Source of the DNA: Pseudoxanthomonas sp. Root630
GTDB lineage: Bacteria > Pseudomonadota > Gammaproteobacteria > Xanthomonadales > Xanthomonadaceae
Assembly: GCF_001427585.1 (NCBI RefSeq)
Contig: NZ_LMGY01000017.1
Location: forward strand, 344,167 to 408,166
DNA: 64,000 nucleotides
Direction: 5' to 3'
Shown here: positions 54,009-63,911 of the stretch, piece by piece
Layout of the letters: each line of letters begins with the position of its first letter
Position numbering within the stretch: position 1 is the stretch's first letter
Made by a program: the position numbers and the translations under genes
Notes under the pieces: generated by a model
The model's input: the letters and a program-made list of their open reading frames with translations, nothing else
The model's database searches: none
What the model was told of the DNA's origin: nothing

Positions 54009-54830
54009 ATGCACCGTCCCGTTGTCCTCGGCCTGCTCCTCGCAGGCTCATCGTCCACCGCTGCCGCGCAGGACTTGCTGCCAGCGGTCGATCGCTTCTA
54101 CATCGGCGCAGGGCGCTACTGGGCCGATCACGACCTGGACACGCGATGGGACGCCAGCGATGGTTCGCTCGGCACGCACGTCAACTTCCAGCGCGACCTG
54201 GGGTTCGTCGATCGCCAGGACGCGCTGGCGTGGAGCATCGGCGGGAGTTTCGGCGAGGCGCGCCGGCACACGCTGGATGCGTTCGGCTACGACTATGAAG
54301 ACGCCAGCGTGCGCTTCCTGGACCGCGACCTGGAGATCGGCGACAACACCTATCCGGTCGATGCGGCGTTCACCGGCCGGCTGGACCTGGACATCACCGG
54401 CGTGTCGTACACCTGGATGTTCCTGCAGGACGGCAGGCGCGCCTTCGGCATCGGCCTGGGCGCGATACGCTACGACATCGCCGCCGACCTGGATGCGACC
54501 GCCACCGTCGGCGATACGCCGGCGGCCTATGCGAACGACCTGTCGGAAGACGCCTGGGCGCCGATGCTGCGCGCCGAGTACGCGCAGTCGCTGTCCGCCC
54601 ACTGGCGCTGGGGTGCGTCGCTGGCCTATACGCGGAAGAACAGCGGCAACGTCACCGGCGATGCGCTGGATGCGCAGGTGGAGCTGGAGTACTTCCCGTG
54701 GGAGCGTTTCGGCTTCTCGCTGCGCTACAACTACAACGACGTGGACCTCGATTTCGAGCGTTCCCGCTTCGACGGCAACCTCAACCTCAACAACCGCGGA
54801 CCGCAGTTGCTGGGGAAGCTGCGGTTCTGA
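54009..54830 (+). CDS. Outer-membrane beta-barrel protein of unknown function
   Basis: A 273-residue exported protein: signal peptide VVLGLLLAGSSSTAAAQ, then alternating beta strands ending in RGPQLLGKLRF with a terminal Phe typical of BAM-inserted barrels. Strand pairs such as DRFYIGAGRYWADHDLDTRW and GFSLRYNYNDVDLDFERSRF suggest an eight- to ten-strand barrel. No specific family is recognised. It stands between unrelated genes and is probably transcribed alone; the start follows AGGAGCCGTCCC. Confidence 0.8.
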   Translation: MHRPVVLGLLLAGSSSTAAAQDLLPAVDRFYIGAGRYWADHDLDTRWDASDGSLGTHVNFQRDLGFVDRQDALAWSIGGSFGEARRHTLDAFGYDYEDASVRFLDRDLEIGDNTYPVDAAFTGRLDLDITGVSYTWMFLQDGRRAFGIGLGAIRYDIAADLDATATVGDTPAAYANDLSEDAWAPMLRAEYAQSLSAHWRWGASLAYTRKNSGNVTGDALDAQVELEYFPWERFGFSLRYNYNDVDLDFERSRFDGNLNLNNRGPQLLGKLRF

Positions 54831-55003
54831 ACCGCCGCGCTGTCGGGGATCCACCGACAGCGGAATGTGAAGCGCTGCGCAGTCCGCCACATCGCCGTTC
54901 AAGAAGCGGCAGGGGCGGCCGACATCCTTGCTAGATTTCATCCCGTCCGTGCCCCGCGACCGCGTGGCACGCATTGAACCTGCAAGAAAAAAGGGGCCGT
55001 GCC

Positions 55004-56125
55004 TTGCGCATTCTGTACGTTGGCGATACCGCCTGCCTGCCTGACGACCTGGCCGACTACATCGGCGACATGGGGGACGAATGGACCGTGGAGACGGTCG
55101 TCGACGGCAAATCGGCGATGTTCGCGGTCGCCAACGGGCCGGTCGACGTGGTGATGGTCGGCCCCGGCTTGCCGGACCTGCCGCCGGCGACGCTGCTGGG
55201 CCAGATCCGCACGCTGCGTCCGGAGACGATCCGCATCGCATTGCTGGAAGGTAGCGCCGACAGCCTGTCCGCACCGATCAAGCTGATCGGCGTGGCGCAC
55301 CGCTTCCTGCCGCTGCCGTTGTCGTCGGAAACGGTGCTGGAATCGATCCACAGCCTGGAAGAGCTGCGCGACCTGCTGGACAGTCCGCGCCTGCGCCGGG
55401 CCATCGGCCGCGTGGAGCACCTGCCGTCGCCGCCGCATCTCTATTTCGCGCTGACTCGCGCGCTGGAAGAAGACGAAGGCACCGCCAACGACATCGCCAC
55501 CCTGGTGGCGGGCGACCCGGCCATCGCGGCCAAGGTGTTGCAGCTGTGCAACTCGGCCTACTTCTCCAATGGCCGCTCGGTCACCGACCTGCGCGCCGCC
55601 GTGACGCGGCTCGGCCTGGGCACGTTGCGCGACCTGGTGCTGGCCAGCGAGGTGTTCTCGATGAAGACCACCTCCAGCGTCGACCGCGCCGCGCTGCAGA
55701 ACCGTGCGCTGCTGGCCTCGCGCCTGGCGGCGAAGATCCTGCCGCGCACCAGCTCCGAACTCGGCGCCACCGCGGCGCTGCTGGCCGACATCGGCCTGCT
55801 GCTGCCGGGCGTGCGCGACGAGCGCGATACCCCGGCGAGCGAGGACGACGACCGTCCCGGCCACACCGAGGCGGGCGCCTACCTGCTGGGCCTGTGGGGC
55901 CTGCCGATGCCGATCGTCGAAGCGGTCGCCTTCCACCGCCAGCCGCAGCGTTCCAGCCTGCGCAGCTTCTGGGTGCCCGGTGCCGTGCACGTGGCCGGCG
56001 CGCTGGCCAGCAACGAGCCGGTGGACGAGGGCTACCTGAAGTCGCTGGGCGTGCTGGACCAGTTGCCCAACTGGCGCCAGATGGCCGAAACCCTGGTCGA
56101 GCGCGCCGAGGAACAGGCCGCCTGA
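55004..56125 (+). CDS. HDOD domain protein with degenerate receiver-like N-terminus
   Basis: A 373-residue regulatory protein. Residues 1-115 look like a receiver (LRILYVGDTACLPDDL, VDVVMVGPGLPDLPP, YLP-like FLPLPLSSETVLESI), but the phospho-acceptor Asp is replaced (MVGPGLPD), so phosphorylation is doubtful. The HDOD domain follows (LPSPPHLYFALTRALEED, LVAGDPAIAAKVLQLCNSAYF, AVTRLGLGTLRDLVLASEVF). HDOD proteins take part in signalling, often with cyclic di-GMP. AAGGGG at 54991-54996 fits the TTG at 55004; an in-frame TTG at 54974 lacks a ribosome site. An 85-bp copy of its 3' end lies at 57187-57271. Confidence 0.88.
   Translation: MRILYVGDTACLPDDLADYIGDMGDEWTVETVVDGKSAMFAVANGPVDVVMVGPGLPDLPPATLLGQIRTLRPETIRIALLEGSADSLSAPIKLIGVAHRFLPLPLSSETVLESIHSLEELRDLLDSPRLRRAIGRVEHLPSPPHLYFALTRALEEDEGTANDIATLVAGDPAIAAKVLQLCNSAYFSNGRSVTDLRAAVTRLGLGTLRDLVLASEVFSMKTTSSVDRAALQNRALLASRLAAKILPRTSSELGATAALLADIGLLLPGVRDERDTPASEDDDRPGHTEAGAYLLGLWGLPMPIVEAVAFHRQPQRSSLRSFWVPGAVHVAGALASNEPVDEGYLKSLGVLDQLPNWRQMAETLVERAEEQAA
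56041..56125. repeat. 85-bp direct repeat, copy 1 (3' end of HDOD gene)
   Basis: The last 85 bp of the HDOD gene match 57187-57271 with only two mismatches (56061 A to C, 56072 T to G). The copies bracket the DUF11 gene. Confidence 0.9.
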
Positions 56126-56129
56126 ATCG

Positions 56130-56188
56130 GCGAATAGCCCAGACAAGGCCAGCGGCTATGCCCGGGCTCGTATTCCCTGGCTATTCGC
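56130..56188. repeat. Inverted repeat beside the DUF11 gene
   Basis: GCGAATAGCC (56130-56139) and GGCTATTCGC (56179-56188) form perfect 10-bp arms just past the DUF11 stop. It may be its terminator (no T run) or the trace of a mobile unit. Confidence 0.6.
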
Positions 56189-56193
56189 TACGC

Positions 56194-57105
56194 TCAAGGG
56201 CTGGCGGTTACGGTGCATGTGAGCTGCAGGGTGACTCCGCCACCTGACGGCAGTACCGGTATATCAAGGCCGGGCGAGGCTTGCAGGCTGGCTATCGTGG
56301 GCGAAGCCGTACACGCGGCGCCGCCTGTCGCTTGGCACGTCAATGCGGTGCACGCCAGACCTGGTAACGCCGGATCGTGCACCCGTGCACCATTGGCCGC
56401 GAACGGCCCGTTGTTGGTGACGGATAGCGTGAACTCCACAGGCTGGCCGGACATCACGGTGGGCAGGTTGCTGGTCTTGGTGATCGCGAGGTCGCTGACA
56501 GCCGCGCGCAAGACAACCCCGTCATACGCCATGTAACCGGCGAAGTTGACAGGACCTCGCATCAGGATGGTGATGGACGTCGAGGTGGCGGTGAGGGTGC
56601 CGGTATAGGTATTCCACGCAAACAGCGCACTCGGGGCGCCAGGATTGACGTAACCCGTGGCGCCCGTGATAACGACGTTCGGGACATCGGGGGTCACAAA
56701 GGGGCCGGTGCCCCAGGTGGGGTCATAGATGCCCTGCGAGGCATAGTGGTAGCTGAAGACATACTGCCTGCCCACGGTAAGGCCCGTGACGGTCTGCGAG
56801 AAGGATTCGGTGGAGAATGCGTTCTGCCACGTCCCTCCGTCGGGCGAGGCGACCGGGACGCCACCAAACCATATGTAGCCCGGCGAGGTCTGCAACGGTC
56901 CGTTCGCATCGTTGGTGTCGGGCGTGGCCGTCACCCCAGTCCAGCCGGGGACGACCATGATCTGCCCCTTCGGGCCAGTCATCGAGCCGTTGGTCACCAG
57001 GTTCTGTGCGCCGGCAGGCGCCATCGCCAGCCAGAACAAGAGCGTGATAGCCAGCCCCCAGCGCCCTCGTAATACGGTGAAAGCCATACTCATCCCGATA
57101 TTCAT
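56194..57105 (-). CDS. Secreted DUF11-domain protein, probably inserted
   Basis: A 303-residue exported protein. Signal peptide WGLAITLLFWLAMAPAGAQ, then a ~150-residue beta-sandwich like the carbohydrate/anchor domains found with DUF11 (NLVTNGSMTGP, VPGWTGVTATP, YVFSYHYASQG). From about residue 210 there is one DUF11 repeat (DLAITKTSNLPTVMSGQPVEFTLSVTNNGP). The chain ends at LTCTVTASP, at the end of this repeat, where related proteins often continue. GC is lower than neighbours. It is opposite in strand to both flanking genes and lies between two 85-bp copies of the HDOD 3' end. Starts at 57093 or 57087 are possible. Confidence 0.75.
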   Translation of the reverse strand: MNIGMSMAFTVLRGRWGLAITLLFWLAMAPAGAQNLVTNGSMTGPKGQIMVVPGWTGVTATPDTNDANGPLQTSPGYIWFGGVPVASPDGGTWQNAFSTESFSQTVTGLTVGRQYVFSYHYASQGIYDPTWGTGPFVTPDVPNVVITGATGYVNPGAPSALFAWNTYTGTLTATSTSITILMRGPVNFAGYMAYDGVVLRAAVSDLAITKTSNLPTVMSGQPVEFTLSVTNNGPFAANGARVHDPALPGLACTALTCQATGGAACTASPTIASLQASPGLDIPVLPSGGGVTLQLTCTVTASP

Positions 57106-57186
57106 AGCGAATGAGTAATCGGAACACTTGAAGCGCAAAGGACATCGGAGTAGTTCCAGGCGCGGAATCCGGTGCCGTGCAGTGAG

Positions 57187-57271
57187 GTCGCTGGGCGTGC
57201 TGGACCCGTTGCCCAACGGGCGCCAGATGGCCGAAACCCTGGTCGAGCGCGCCGAGGAACAGGCCGCCTGA
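57187..57271 (+). pseudogene. Duplicated 3' fragment of the HDOD gene (copy 2)
   Basis: This 85-bp piece encodes the same C-terminus (ALVERAEEQAA-like end with stop at 57269-57271) but has no upstream gene body. Eighty-three of 85 bases match 56041-56125. It is a non-functional remnant. Confidence 0.85.
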
Positions 57272-57340
57272 CCGCGCGGTTGGCAGGGGCCCGCTAGCCG
57301 ATATACGGCGCCCCCGCCAGTCTCGCCTTGCGCGACGGAT

Positions 57341-57360
57341 GGGTGTACAAATGTACACCC
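57341..57360. promoter_or_regulatory. LexA2 operator directly against the lexA2 start codon
   Basis: GGGTGTACAAATGTACACCC has perfect 9-bp arms around AA. The core TGTACAAATGTACA corresponds to the LexA2-type box that I recall for Xanthomonas mutagenesis cassettes. Its last base abuts the ATG at 57361. TACAAA at 57346-57351 could be the -10 box, which would give an almost leaderless message. Confidence 0.85.
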
Positions 57361-57966
57361 ATGAACTTCGTCAACCTGCCTCCCCAACGTGCCGCCGTCC
57401 TGGCCTTCCTGCGCCGGGAGCTGGCGGCCGGGCGCGCGCCCAGCCTGGCGGACATCGCCGGGGCCTTCGGTTTCGCCTCCCGCAATGCCGCGCAGAAGCA
57501 CGTCCAGGCGCTGGTCGCCGATGGCCTGCTGGAACAGGCGCCGGGCCAGAAACGCGGCCTGCGCCTGCCCGGCGGCATGGCCGATCTGCTGCCGTTGCCG
57601 GTGCTGGGCCGGGTGGCCGCCGGCCAGCCGATCGGCGCCGACATCGGCCTGGACGAGCAGCTGTGGCTCGACCGCCGGCTGTTTTCGCCGCAACCCGATT
57701 ACCTGCTCAAGGTGCAGGGCGATTCGATGATCGACGACGGCATCGTCGACGGCGATCTGGTCGGCGTGCACCGCACGCCGGAGGCACGCGACGGCCAGAC
57801 CGTCGTGGCCCGCATCGACGGCGAGCTGACCATCAAGCGCCTGCAACGCGAACGCCGGCGCATCCGCCTGCTGCCGCGCAATCCCGCGCACGCGCCGATC
57901 GACGTGCAACCGGGGCAGGACTTCGCCATCGAAGGCGTGTACTGCGGCCTGGTGCGTCGCGGCTGA
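57361..57966 (+). CDS. lexA2: LexA2-type SOS repressor
   Basis: A 201-residue LexA paralogue heading the mutagenesis cassette. N-terminal winged helix (QRAAVLAFLRRELAAGRAPS, DIAGAFGFASRNAAQKHVQAL), cleavage site Ala87-Gly88 in GRVAAGQP, and the self-cleaving pair Ser122 (VQGDSMIDDG) and Lys159 (GELTIKRL). RecA filaments should trigger self-cleavage and free the operator at 57341-57360. A main lexA is expected elsewhere in the genome. imuA follows after one base. Confidence 0.93.
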   Translation: MNFVNLPPQRAAVLAFLRRELAAGRAPSLADIAGAFGFASRNAAQKHVQALVADGLLEQAPGQKRGLRLPGGMADLLPLPVLGRVAAGQPIGADIGLDEQLWLDRRLFSPQPDYLLKVQGDSMIDDGIVDGDLVGVHRTPEARDGQTVVARIDGELTIKRLQRERRRIRLLPRNPAHAPIDVQPGQDFAIEGVYCGLVRRG

Positions 57967-57967
57967 G

Positions 57968-58594
57968 ATGGGCGCCGTCGTCGCCCTCGACACGCTGTTG
58001 GCCGCGCGCACGCTGTGGCACGCGGGCCGCAGTGCGGCCGTCGCCGCCGATGGCGAACCCACCGGCCATGCCGCGCTCGACGCACTGTTGCCGCAAGGTG
58101 GCTGGCCACGCCGCGCCCTGACCGAACTGCTGCTGCCCGCCGACGGCGTGGGCGAACTGGCGTTGCTGCTGCCCACGCTGGCGCGGATGACGCAGGCGGG
58201 CAGCGCGGTGGCGGTGATCGCGCCGCCCTACGTGCCGTATGCGCCGGCCTGGCAGGCCGCGGGCGTGGACCTGGCGATGCTGGAGATCGTCGAAGCCGCG
58301 CCACGCGATGCGTTGTGGGCGTTCGAGCAATGCCTGCGCAGCGGTGCCTGCGCCGCCGTGCTGGGCTGGCCCACGCACGCCGACGGGCCTGCGCTGCGCC
58401 GGCTGCAGGTGGCGGCCGACAGCGGCGAGTGCCTGGGCTTCGCGTTGCGCGACCGTCGCCACGCGGCCAATCCCTCTGCCGCCGCGCTGCGCGTGGAAGC
58501 CACGCGCGATGCGCAGGGCGGCACGCAATGGCAGGTACGCAAATGCCGGGGTGGGCCGGCGCCTGCGCAACCGTTCGCGCTGGTCGCGCATTGA
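57968..58594 (+). CDS. imuA: ImuA, RecA-like SOS cassette protein
   Basis: A 208-residue RecA/SulA-related protein of the imuA-imuB-dnaE2 mutasome. Typical features: TGHAALDALLPQGGWPRRALTELLLP, GELALLLPTLARMTQAGSAVAVIAPP and WAFEQCLRSGACAAVLGWP. The Walker lysine of true RecA is missing (PQGGWPRRA), as is usual. ImuA is thought to support translesion synthesis by DnaE2. It begins 1 bp after lexA2 and ends 9 bp before imuB. Confidence 0.9.
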   Translation: MGAVVALDTLLAARTLWHAGRSAAVAADGEPTGHAALDALLPQGGWPRRALTELLLPADGVGELALLLPTLARMTQAGSAVAVIAPPYVPYAPAWQAAGVDLAMLEIVEAAPRDALWAFEQCLRSGACAAVLGWPTHADGPALRRLQVAADSGECLGFALRDRRHAANPSAAALRVEATRDAQGGTQWQVRKCRGGPAPAQPFALVAH

Positions 58595-58603
58595 GGCCCG
58601 CAT

Positions 58604-60022
58604 ATGCTCTGGGCCTGTGTACTGCTGCCGCAGCTGGCGCTGGACGCCGTCCTCCGGCGTTTGCCTGACCCCGATGCGCCGCTGGCGCTGGTCGGCGGTG
58701 CCGTGCAACTGCGTACCCTGCATGCGGTGAATGCCGCTGCCGCGCAGGCGGGCCTGCGGGCCGGCATGCGGCTGACGGCAGCGCACGCGCTGCTGCCGGA
58801 GTTCGCGATGGTCGAACACGATCCGCCGGCCGAAGCGCGCTGGCAGCGTTTCCTCGCCGCCTGGGCATATCGCCATAGCTCGCTGGTCAGCGCGCAGTGG
58901 CCGGGCTGCCTGGTGCTGGAGGTGCGCGCCAGTTTTCGTTTGCTGGGGCCCTGGCCGCGCATCGAGGCGCGGCTGCGCGAGGAACTCGGGCTGCTGGGTT
59001 TCCAGCATCGCCTCGCGCTCGCGCCCACGCCGCGCGCGGCGCATGTGTTCGCCGGCCTGCGCGACGGACTGGCGGTGATGCAGCCGGCGGCGATGGCGGA
59101 CATGCTGGACCGCGTGCCGGTGCGCCGTGCGCGCCTGCCGGACGACACCGGCGAGCGCCTGCACCGCATGGGTATCCGCGACCTGCGCACGCTGCGCGGC
59201 CTGCCGCGCGACAGCCTGCGTCGTCGCTTCGGCCTGCCGGTGCTCGACCACCTGGATCGCCTGTACGGCCAGGCCGACGACGCACTGGCGTACTACGCGC
59301 CACCGGACCACTTCGATGCGCGCATCGAACTCGGCTACGAAGTCGAGAGCCACATGGCGCTGCTGTTTCCGCTCCGGCGCCTGATCGGCGATCTGTGCAC
59401 CTACCTGTCCATCCGCGACGGGGGCGTGCAGCGCTTCGTCCTGCGGCTGGAGCACGAGGAGGGCCACACCGATGTCGAGGTGGGCCTGCTGGCCGCCGAG
59501 CGCGAGCCGGCGATGCTGTTCGAACTCACCCGCAACCGCCTGGAGCGCGTGCAGATCGCGCAGCCGGTGGTGGGCGTGCGCCTGTTGGCGCGCGAACTGC
59601 CGCCGTTCGTGCCGGCTGCGCGCGATCTGTTCGATACGCGACCGCAGCAGCAACTGCCGTGGCCGCAGTTGCGCGAACGCCTGCGTGCGCGCCTGGGCGA
59701 TGAGGCGGTGCACCGCGTGGCACCGGCCGGCGATCCACGCCCGGAACGCGCGTGGCGACGCGTGCAGGGCGATGGCGGACGCATCGAGCAGGCGCCGCTG
59801 CGTCCGCCGCGACCGACCTGGCTGCTGCCGCAACCGGTGCCGCTGCGCGATCCGCATCCGCGCATCGTCTCCGGCCCGGAGCGGCTGGAAAGCGGCTGGT
59901 GGGACGGCGAGGACGCGCGCCGCGACTATTACGTGCTGGAGACCTCGCAGGGCCAGCGCGCCTGGGCCTTCGCGCCGCCGGGCGAGCAGGCCGGCTGGAT
60001 GCTGCACGGGTGGTTTGCGTGA
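58604..60022 (+). CDS. imuB: ImuB, inactive Y-family polymerase adaptor
   Basis: A 472-residue Y-family-like protein that links DnaE2 to the sliding clamp. The start ([19 protein letters not shown]) and the centre ([15 protein letters not shown]) align with polymerase motifs, but the catalytic acidic residues are absent (no DxD at the start; LEVRASF in place of SxDE). A likely beta-clamp motif is QQQLPWPQL (about 345-353). The C-terminal part has WLLPQPVPL and [15 protein letters not shown], usual for ImuB. Its stop overlaps the dnaE2 start (GTGA). Confidence 0.92.
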   Translation: MLWACVLLPQLALDAVLRRLPDPDAPLALVGGAVQLRTLHAVNAAAAQAGLRAGMRLTAAHALLPEFAMVEHDPPAEARWQRFLAAWAYRHSSLVSAQWPGCLVLEVRASFRLLGPWPRIEARLREELGLLGFQHRLALAPTPRAAHVFAGLRDGLAVMQPAAMADMLDRVPVRRARLPDDTGERLHRMGIRDLRTLRGLPRDSLRRRFGLPVLDHLDRLYGQADDALAYYAPPDHFDARIELGYEVESHMALLFPLRRLIGDLCTYLSIRDGGVQRFVLRLEHEEGHTDVEVGLLAAEREPAMLFELTRNRLERVQIAQPVVGVRLLARELPPFVPAARDLFDTRPQQQLPWPQLRERLRARLGDEAVHRVAPAGDPRPERAWRRVQGDGGRIEQAPLRPPRPTWLLPQPVPLRDPHPRIVSGPERLESGWWDGEDARRDYYVLETSQGQRAWAFAPPGEQAGWMLHGWFA

Positions 60023-63000
60023 GCCGCGACGAGGAACGCGGCGACTACCCGGGCGCGCACGTACCACGCGCCTGGGAGACCGCGCACCGTCTGCGCGCGC
60101 ATGCGGCGGCCAACGACGACGCACCCGCCGCCGACGGCCTGCCGGCCTATGCCGAACTGCACTGCCTGTCGGATTTCTCTTTCCTGCGTGGCGCCTCCAG
60201 TGCGGAGGCGCTGTTCGTCCGCGCCAGGCATTGCGGTTACGACGCGCTGGCGATCACCGACGAATGCTCGCTGGCCGGCATCGTGCGCGGACTGGAAGCC
60301 TCGCGCGCCACGGGGCTGAAGCTGATCGTCGGCAGTGAGTTCACCTTGAAGTGCGGCCTGAAGTGCGTGCTGCTGGTGGAAACCCTCGCAGGGTATGCGC
60401 GCCTGTGCGAGGTGATCACCACCGCGCGCCGCGCGAGCCCGAAGGGCACGTATGCGTTGACCCGACAGGATGTGGAGCGGGTGCTGGGCGAGGGCGATCC
60501 GGAAGCGGGCGGGCTGTTCGCGCTGTGGCTGCCGGCGCGCATGCCGGACGAAGCGCAGGGGCGTTGGCTGCAACAGGTGTTCGGCGCGCGTGCGCACTTG
60601 GCGGTGGAGCTGCATCGGGAGCAGGACGATGCCGCACGTCTTCAGCAACTGCTTGATCTGTCGGCACGGCTGGCGATGCAGGCCGTGGCCGCCGGCGACG
60701 TGCACATGGACGTGCGCCGGCAGCGGGTGTTGCAGGACACGATGACGGCGATCCGCCATACGGTGCCGCTGGCCGAGTGCGGCGGGCACCTGTTCCGCAA
60801 CGGCGAACGCCATCTGCGCACGCGGCGGGCATTGGGCAACATCCATCCGCATGCGCTGCTCGAAGGGGCGGCCGCGCTGGCGCGGCGCTGCACGTTCTCG
60901 ATGGATGAAGTGCGCTATCGCTATCCGGCCGAACTGGTGCCGGACGGCCACACGCCGGCCAGCTGGCTGCGCGCGCTGACCGAGCGGGGTATGCGGGAAC
61001 GCTGGAAGGACGGCGTGCCACCGGCGATCGTCGCGCAGATCGACGAGGAGCTCGCGCTCATCGCCCGGTTGAAGTACGAAGCGTTCTTCCTGACGGTCGA
61101 GGACATCGTCCGCTTCGCCAGGTCGAAGGACATCCTGTGCCAGGGCCGTGGTTCCTCGGCCAATTCGGCGGTCTGCTTCGCACTGGGCATCACCGTGGTG
61201 AATCCGGCCGAAAGCCGGCTGCTGATGGCGCGCTTCCTGTCTGAGGAACGCGGCGAACCGCCGGACATCGATGTCGATTTCGAACACGCGCGGCGCGAGG
61301 AAGTGCTGCAGTACGTCTATGGCAAGTACGGTCGCCGCCGTGCGGCGCTGGCCGCCACCGTCATCCGCTATCGCGGCAAGAGCGCGGTGCGCGACGTGGC
61401 CAAGGCATTCGGCCTGCCGCCGGACCAGATCGCGTTGCTGGCCGAATGCTTCGGCTGGGGCAATGGCGAGACGCCGATGGAACAGCGCCTGCGCGAAGCC
61501 GGGTTCGATCCGGAGAACCCGCTGATCCACCGCGTACTGGCGGTGACGACGCAGCTGCGCGGGCATCCGCGCCATCTCTCTCAGCATGTCGGTGGCTTCG
61601 TCATCAACGACGGACCGCTGTCCGAGGTCGTGCCGGTGGAAAACGCGGCGATGGACGACCGCACCATCATCCAGTGGGACAAGGACGACCTGGAGACGAT
61701 GAAGCTGCTCAAGGTCGATTGCCTGGCCCTCGGCATGCTGACCTGCATCCAGAAGGCCGTGGACCTGGTGGCGAAGCACCGCGGTTACACGATCGACCTG
61801 GCGCATGCGCCGCCTGCAGGGGACGGCCCCACCTACGCCATGATCCAGGCCGCCGACACCGTCGGCGTGTTCCAGATCGAGTCGCGCGCGCAGATGAGCA
61901 TGCTGCCGCGGCTGAAGCCGAAGAATTTCTACGACCTGGTGATCGAAGTGGCCATCGTGCGCCCCGGCCCCATCCAGGGCGGCATGGTGCATCCGTACCT
62001 GCGGCGACGGCAGGGCAAGGAGCCGGTGACGTATCCGTCAGAGGGCATCGAGGCCATCCTCGGCAACACGCTCGGCATTCCGCTGTTCCAGGAACAGGTG
62101 ATGGAACTGGTGATCCATGCCGGCTACACACCGTCCGAAGCCGACGGTCTGCGCCGTTCGATGGCGGCCTGGGGCAGGGGCGGCGACATGGCGCCGCATC
62201 GCGACAAGATCCGTCGGTTGATGGAAGAGAAGAGCTATTCATCCGACTTCATCGACCAGATCTTCGAGCAGATCAAGGGCTTCGGTTCCTATGGCTTCCC
62301 GCAAAGCCACGCGGCCTCGTTCGCCAAGCTGGTCTACATCAGTTGCTGGCTGAAGCGGCACGAGCCGGCGGCTTTCGTCTGCGCGCTGCTCAATGCGCAG
62401 CCGATGGGGTTCTATTCGGCCAGCCAGATCGTGCAGGACGCGCGTCGAGGGCAGGGCGGGCGGGTCGGCATCGAAGTGCGCCCGGTCGATGTGACCTGCA
62501 GCGCGTGGGACAACACGCTGGAAGGCGGGCATGCGCGCATCCGACAGGACGATGGCGGGCAGGCCGCATTGCGGCTGGGCATGCGCCAGGTCAACGGCCT
62601 GTCCGAGGCGACGGCGAATGCGATCGTCGCGGCCCGCGCGCAGCGGCCGTTCGCCGACGTGCGCGACCTCTGCCTGCGCGCGAACCTGGATGAAAAGGCC
62701 CGGCATGCGCTGGCGGAAGCGGGCGCGCTGCAGGCGCTGGCCGGCCATCGCCATGCAGCGCGCTGGGCGGTGTCCGGCGTCGAGCGCCAGCGCCCGCTGT
62801 TGCCCGGAAGTCCCGACGAGGACGAGATCGTGCTCCCCGCGCCGAGCCCGGTCGAAGACGTGCTGTCGGATTACCGCGTTACCGGACTGACGCTGGGCGT
62901 GCATCCGCTGGCGTTGCTGCGAGAGCGGCTGCGCCAGCAGCGCGTGGTCGATTCGCGCCAGTTGCAGGACCTGCCACACGGACGGGGTGTGCACGTGGCC

Positions 63001-63264
63001 GGCATCGTCACCCAGCGCCAGCGGCCGGGGACAGCCAGCGGCGTCATCTTCGTCACCCTGGAAGACGAGCATGGCGTGGTCAATGTGGTGGTCTGGGCCC
63101 GCATCGCCGAACGCCGGCGCAAGGCCCTGCTGGGTGCGCGCCTGCTGGGCGTGCGGGGACGCTGGGAGCACGTCGATGGCGTGCGTCACCTGATCGCCCA
63201 CGACCTGCACGACTTCAGTCATCTTCTGGGCGAGCTGCAGACCAGTTCGCGCGATTTCCACTGA
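60019..63264 (+). CDS. dnaE2: Error-prone DNA polymerase DnaE2 (ImuC)
   Basis: A 1081-residue C-family polymerase for SOS mutagenesis. The PHP domain begins [19 protein letters not shown]. Catalytic aspartates are in [16 protein letters not shown] (Asp416, 418, 420). Further motifs: [74 protein letters not shown] and a C-terminal OB fold ([23 protein letters not shown]). Frame extension upstream overlaps imuB; the GTG at 60019 (4-bp overlap) gives the proper start. alkB follows 8 bp downstream. Confidence 0.95.
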   Translation: MSRDEERGDYPGAHVPRAWETAHRLRAHAAANDDAPAADGLPAYAELHCLSDFSFLRGASSAEALFVRARHCGYDALAITDECSLAGIVRGLEASRATGLKLIVGSEFTLKCGLKCVLLVETLAGYARLCEVITTARRASPKGTYALTRQDVERVLGEGDPEAGGLFALWLPARMPDEAQGRWLQQVFGARAHLAVELHREQDDAARLQQLLDLSARLAMQAVAAGDVHMDVRRQRVLQDTMTAIRHTVPLAECGGHLFRNGERHLRTRRALGNIHPHALLEGAAALARRCTFSMDEVRYRYPAELVPDGHTPASWLRALTERGMRERWKDGVPPAIVAQIDEELALIARLKYEAFFLTVEDIVRFARSKDILCQGRGSSANSAVCFALGITVVNPAESRLLMARFLSEERGEPPDIDVDFEHARREEVLQYVYGKYGRRRAALAATVIRYRGKSAVRDVAKAFGLPPDQIALLAECFGWGNGETPMEQRLREAGFDPENPLIHRVLAVTTQLRGHPRHLSQHVGGFVINDGPLSEVVPVENAAMDDRTIIQWDKDDLETMKLLKVDCLALGMLTCIQKAVDLVAKHRGYTIDLAHAPPAGDGPTYAMIQAADTVGVFQIESRAQMSMLPRLKPKNFYDLVIEVAIVRPGPIQGGMVHPYLRRRQGKEPVTYPSEGIEAILGNTLGIPLFQEQVMELVIHAGYTPSEADGLRRSMAAWGRGGDMAPHRDKIRRLMEEKSYSSDFIDQIFEQIKGFGSYGFPQSHAASFAKLVYISCWLKRHEPAAFVCALLNAQPMGFYSASQIVQDARRGQGGRVGIEVRPVDVTCSAWDNTLEGGHARIRQDDGGQAALRLGMRQVNGLSEATANAIVAARAQRPFADVRDLCLRANLDEKARHALAEAGALQALAGHRHAARWAVSGVERQRPLLPGSPDEDEIVLPAPSPVEDVLSDYRVTGLTLGVHPLALLRERLRQQRVVDSRQLQDLPHGRGVHVAGIVTQRQRPGTASGVIFVTLEDEHGVVNVVVWARIAERRRKALLGARLLGVRGRWEHVDGVRHLIAHDLHDFSHLLGELQTSSRDFH

Positions 63265-63272
63265 GGACGACG

Positions 63273-63911
63273 ATGCACGCGCTTTCCTCGCTGGCCGACG
63301 ACCTGTTCGCCCCCGCGATGGTGCCGCTGGTGGACGATGCCGAAGGCGGCATCCGTTACTGGCCGGACGCCATCGACGCCGCGACCGCACGACGCTGGTT
63401 CGATCTGCTGCACGCGGGCGCGGCCTGGACGCACCTGCAGCGCCCGATGTACGACCGCATCGTCGACGTGCCGCGGCTGCTGGCGAACTACGCCGTCGAT
63501 GCGCTGCCGGCCGACCTGCCGCTGACGCATCTGCTGGCCTGCGTGCAGGCGCGTGCGCCCGCGCCGTACTCGCGCATCGGCATGAACCTGTACCGCGACG
63601 GCCACGACAGCGTCGCCATGCACGGCGACAAGCTGCATACCGTGGCGGCGGGCCATCCGATCACCCTGGTGTCGCTGGGCGCGCCACGGCGCATGCTGAT
63701 CCGCGCCCGTGGAGGCCGTCGCGAGACGCTGGCGGTGGATCTCGCGCCGGGCAGCGTGCTGTCGATGAGCCATGCCTCGCAGAGCACGCACGAGCATGGG
63801 ATCCCGAAGACGCGGCGCGCGCAGGGCGCGAGGATCAGTGTGGTGTTCCGGGTGCGGCCCGATAGAGCCCCTCTCCCTGCGCAGCGGGGAGAGGGTGCCG
63901 AAGGCGGGTGA
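63273..63911 (+). CDS. AlkB-like 2-oxoglutarate/Fe(II) DNA repair dioxygenase with REP-derived tail
   Basis: A 212-residue dioxygenase of the AlkB (ALKBH2/3-like) group that reverses N-alkyl damage in DNA. Iron ligands: His117 and Asp119 in MHGDKLHT, and a distal His in QSTHEHGIPK (173 or 175). The 2-oxoglutarate arginines are in ARISVVFRVR. YSRIGMNLYRDGHDSV is the usual nucleotide-recognition lid. The last ~17 residues (DRAPLPAQRGEGAEGG) are translated from a REP repeat and are probably not ancestral. Being 8 bp after dnaE2, it is likely in the same SOS transcript. Confidence 0.88.
   Translation: MHALSSLADDLFAPAMVPLVDDAEGGIRYWPDAIDAATARRWFDLLHAGAAWTHLQRPMYDRIVDVPRLLANYAVDALPADLPLTHLLACVQARAPAPYSRIGMNLYRDGHDSVAMHGDKLHTVAAGHPITLVSLGAPRRMLIRARGGRRETLAVDLAPGSVLSMSHASQSTHEHGIPKTRRAQGARISVVFRVRPDRAPLPAQRGEGAEGG

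Noticed and set aside
56130..57186. Insertion sequence around the DUF11 gene
   Set aside because: No transposase frame and no matching inverted repeat at the far end; the flanking 85-bp copies are far too long for a usual target-site duplication.
57106..58176. Long minus-strand extension of the DUF11 frame through lexA2
   Set aside because: The extension is antisense to lexA2 and imuA; the signal peptide begins at 57105.
59752..60018. Upstream extension of dnaE2 by 89 codons
   Set aside because: It overlaps the imuB 3' end in another frame and is Ala/Arg-rich without polymerase similarity; the GTG at 60019 with a 4-bp overlap fits better.
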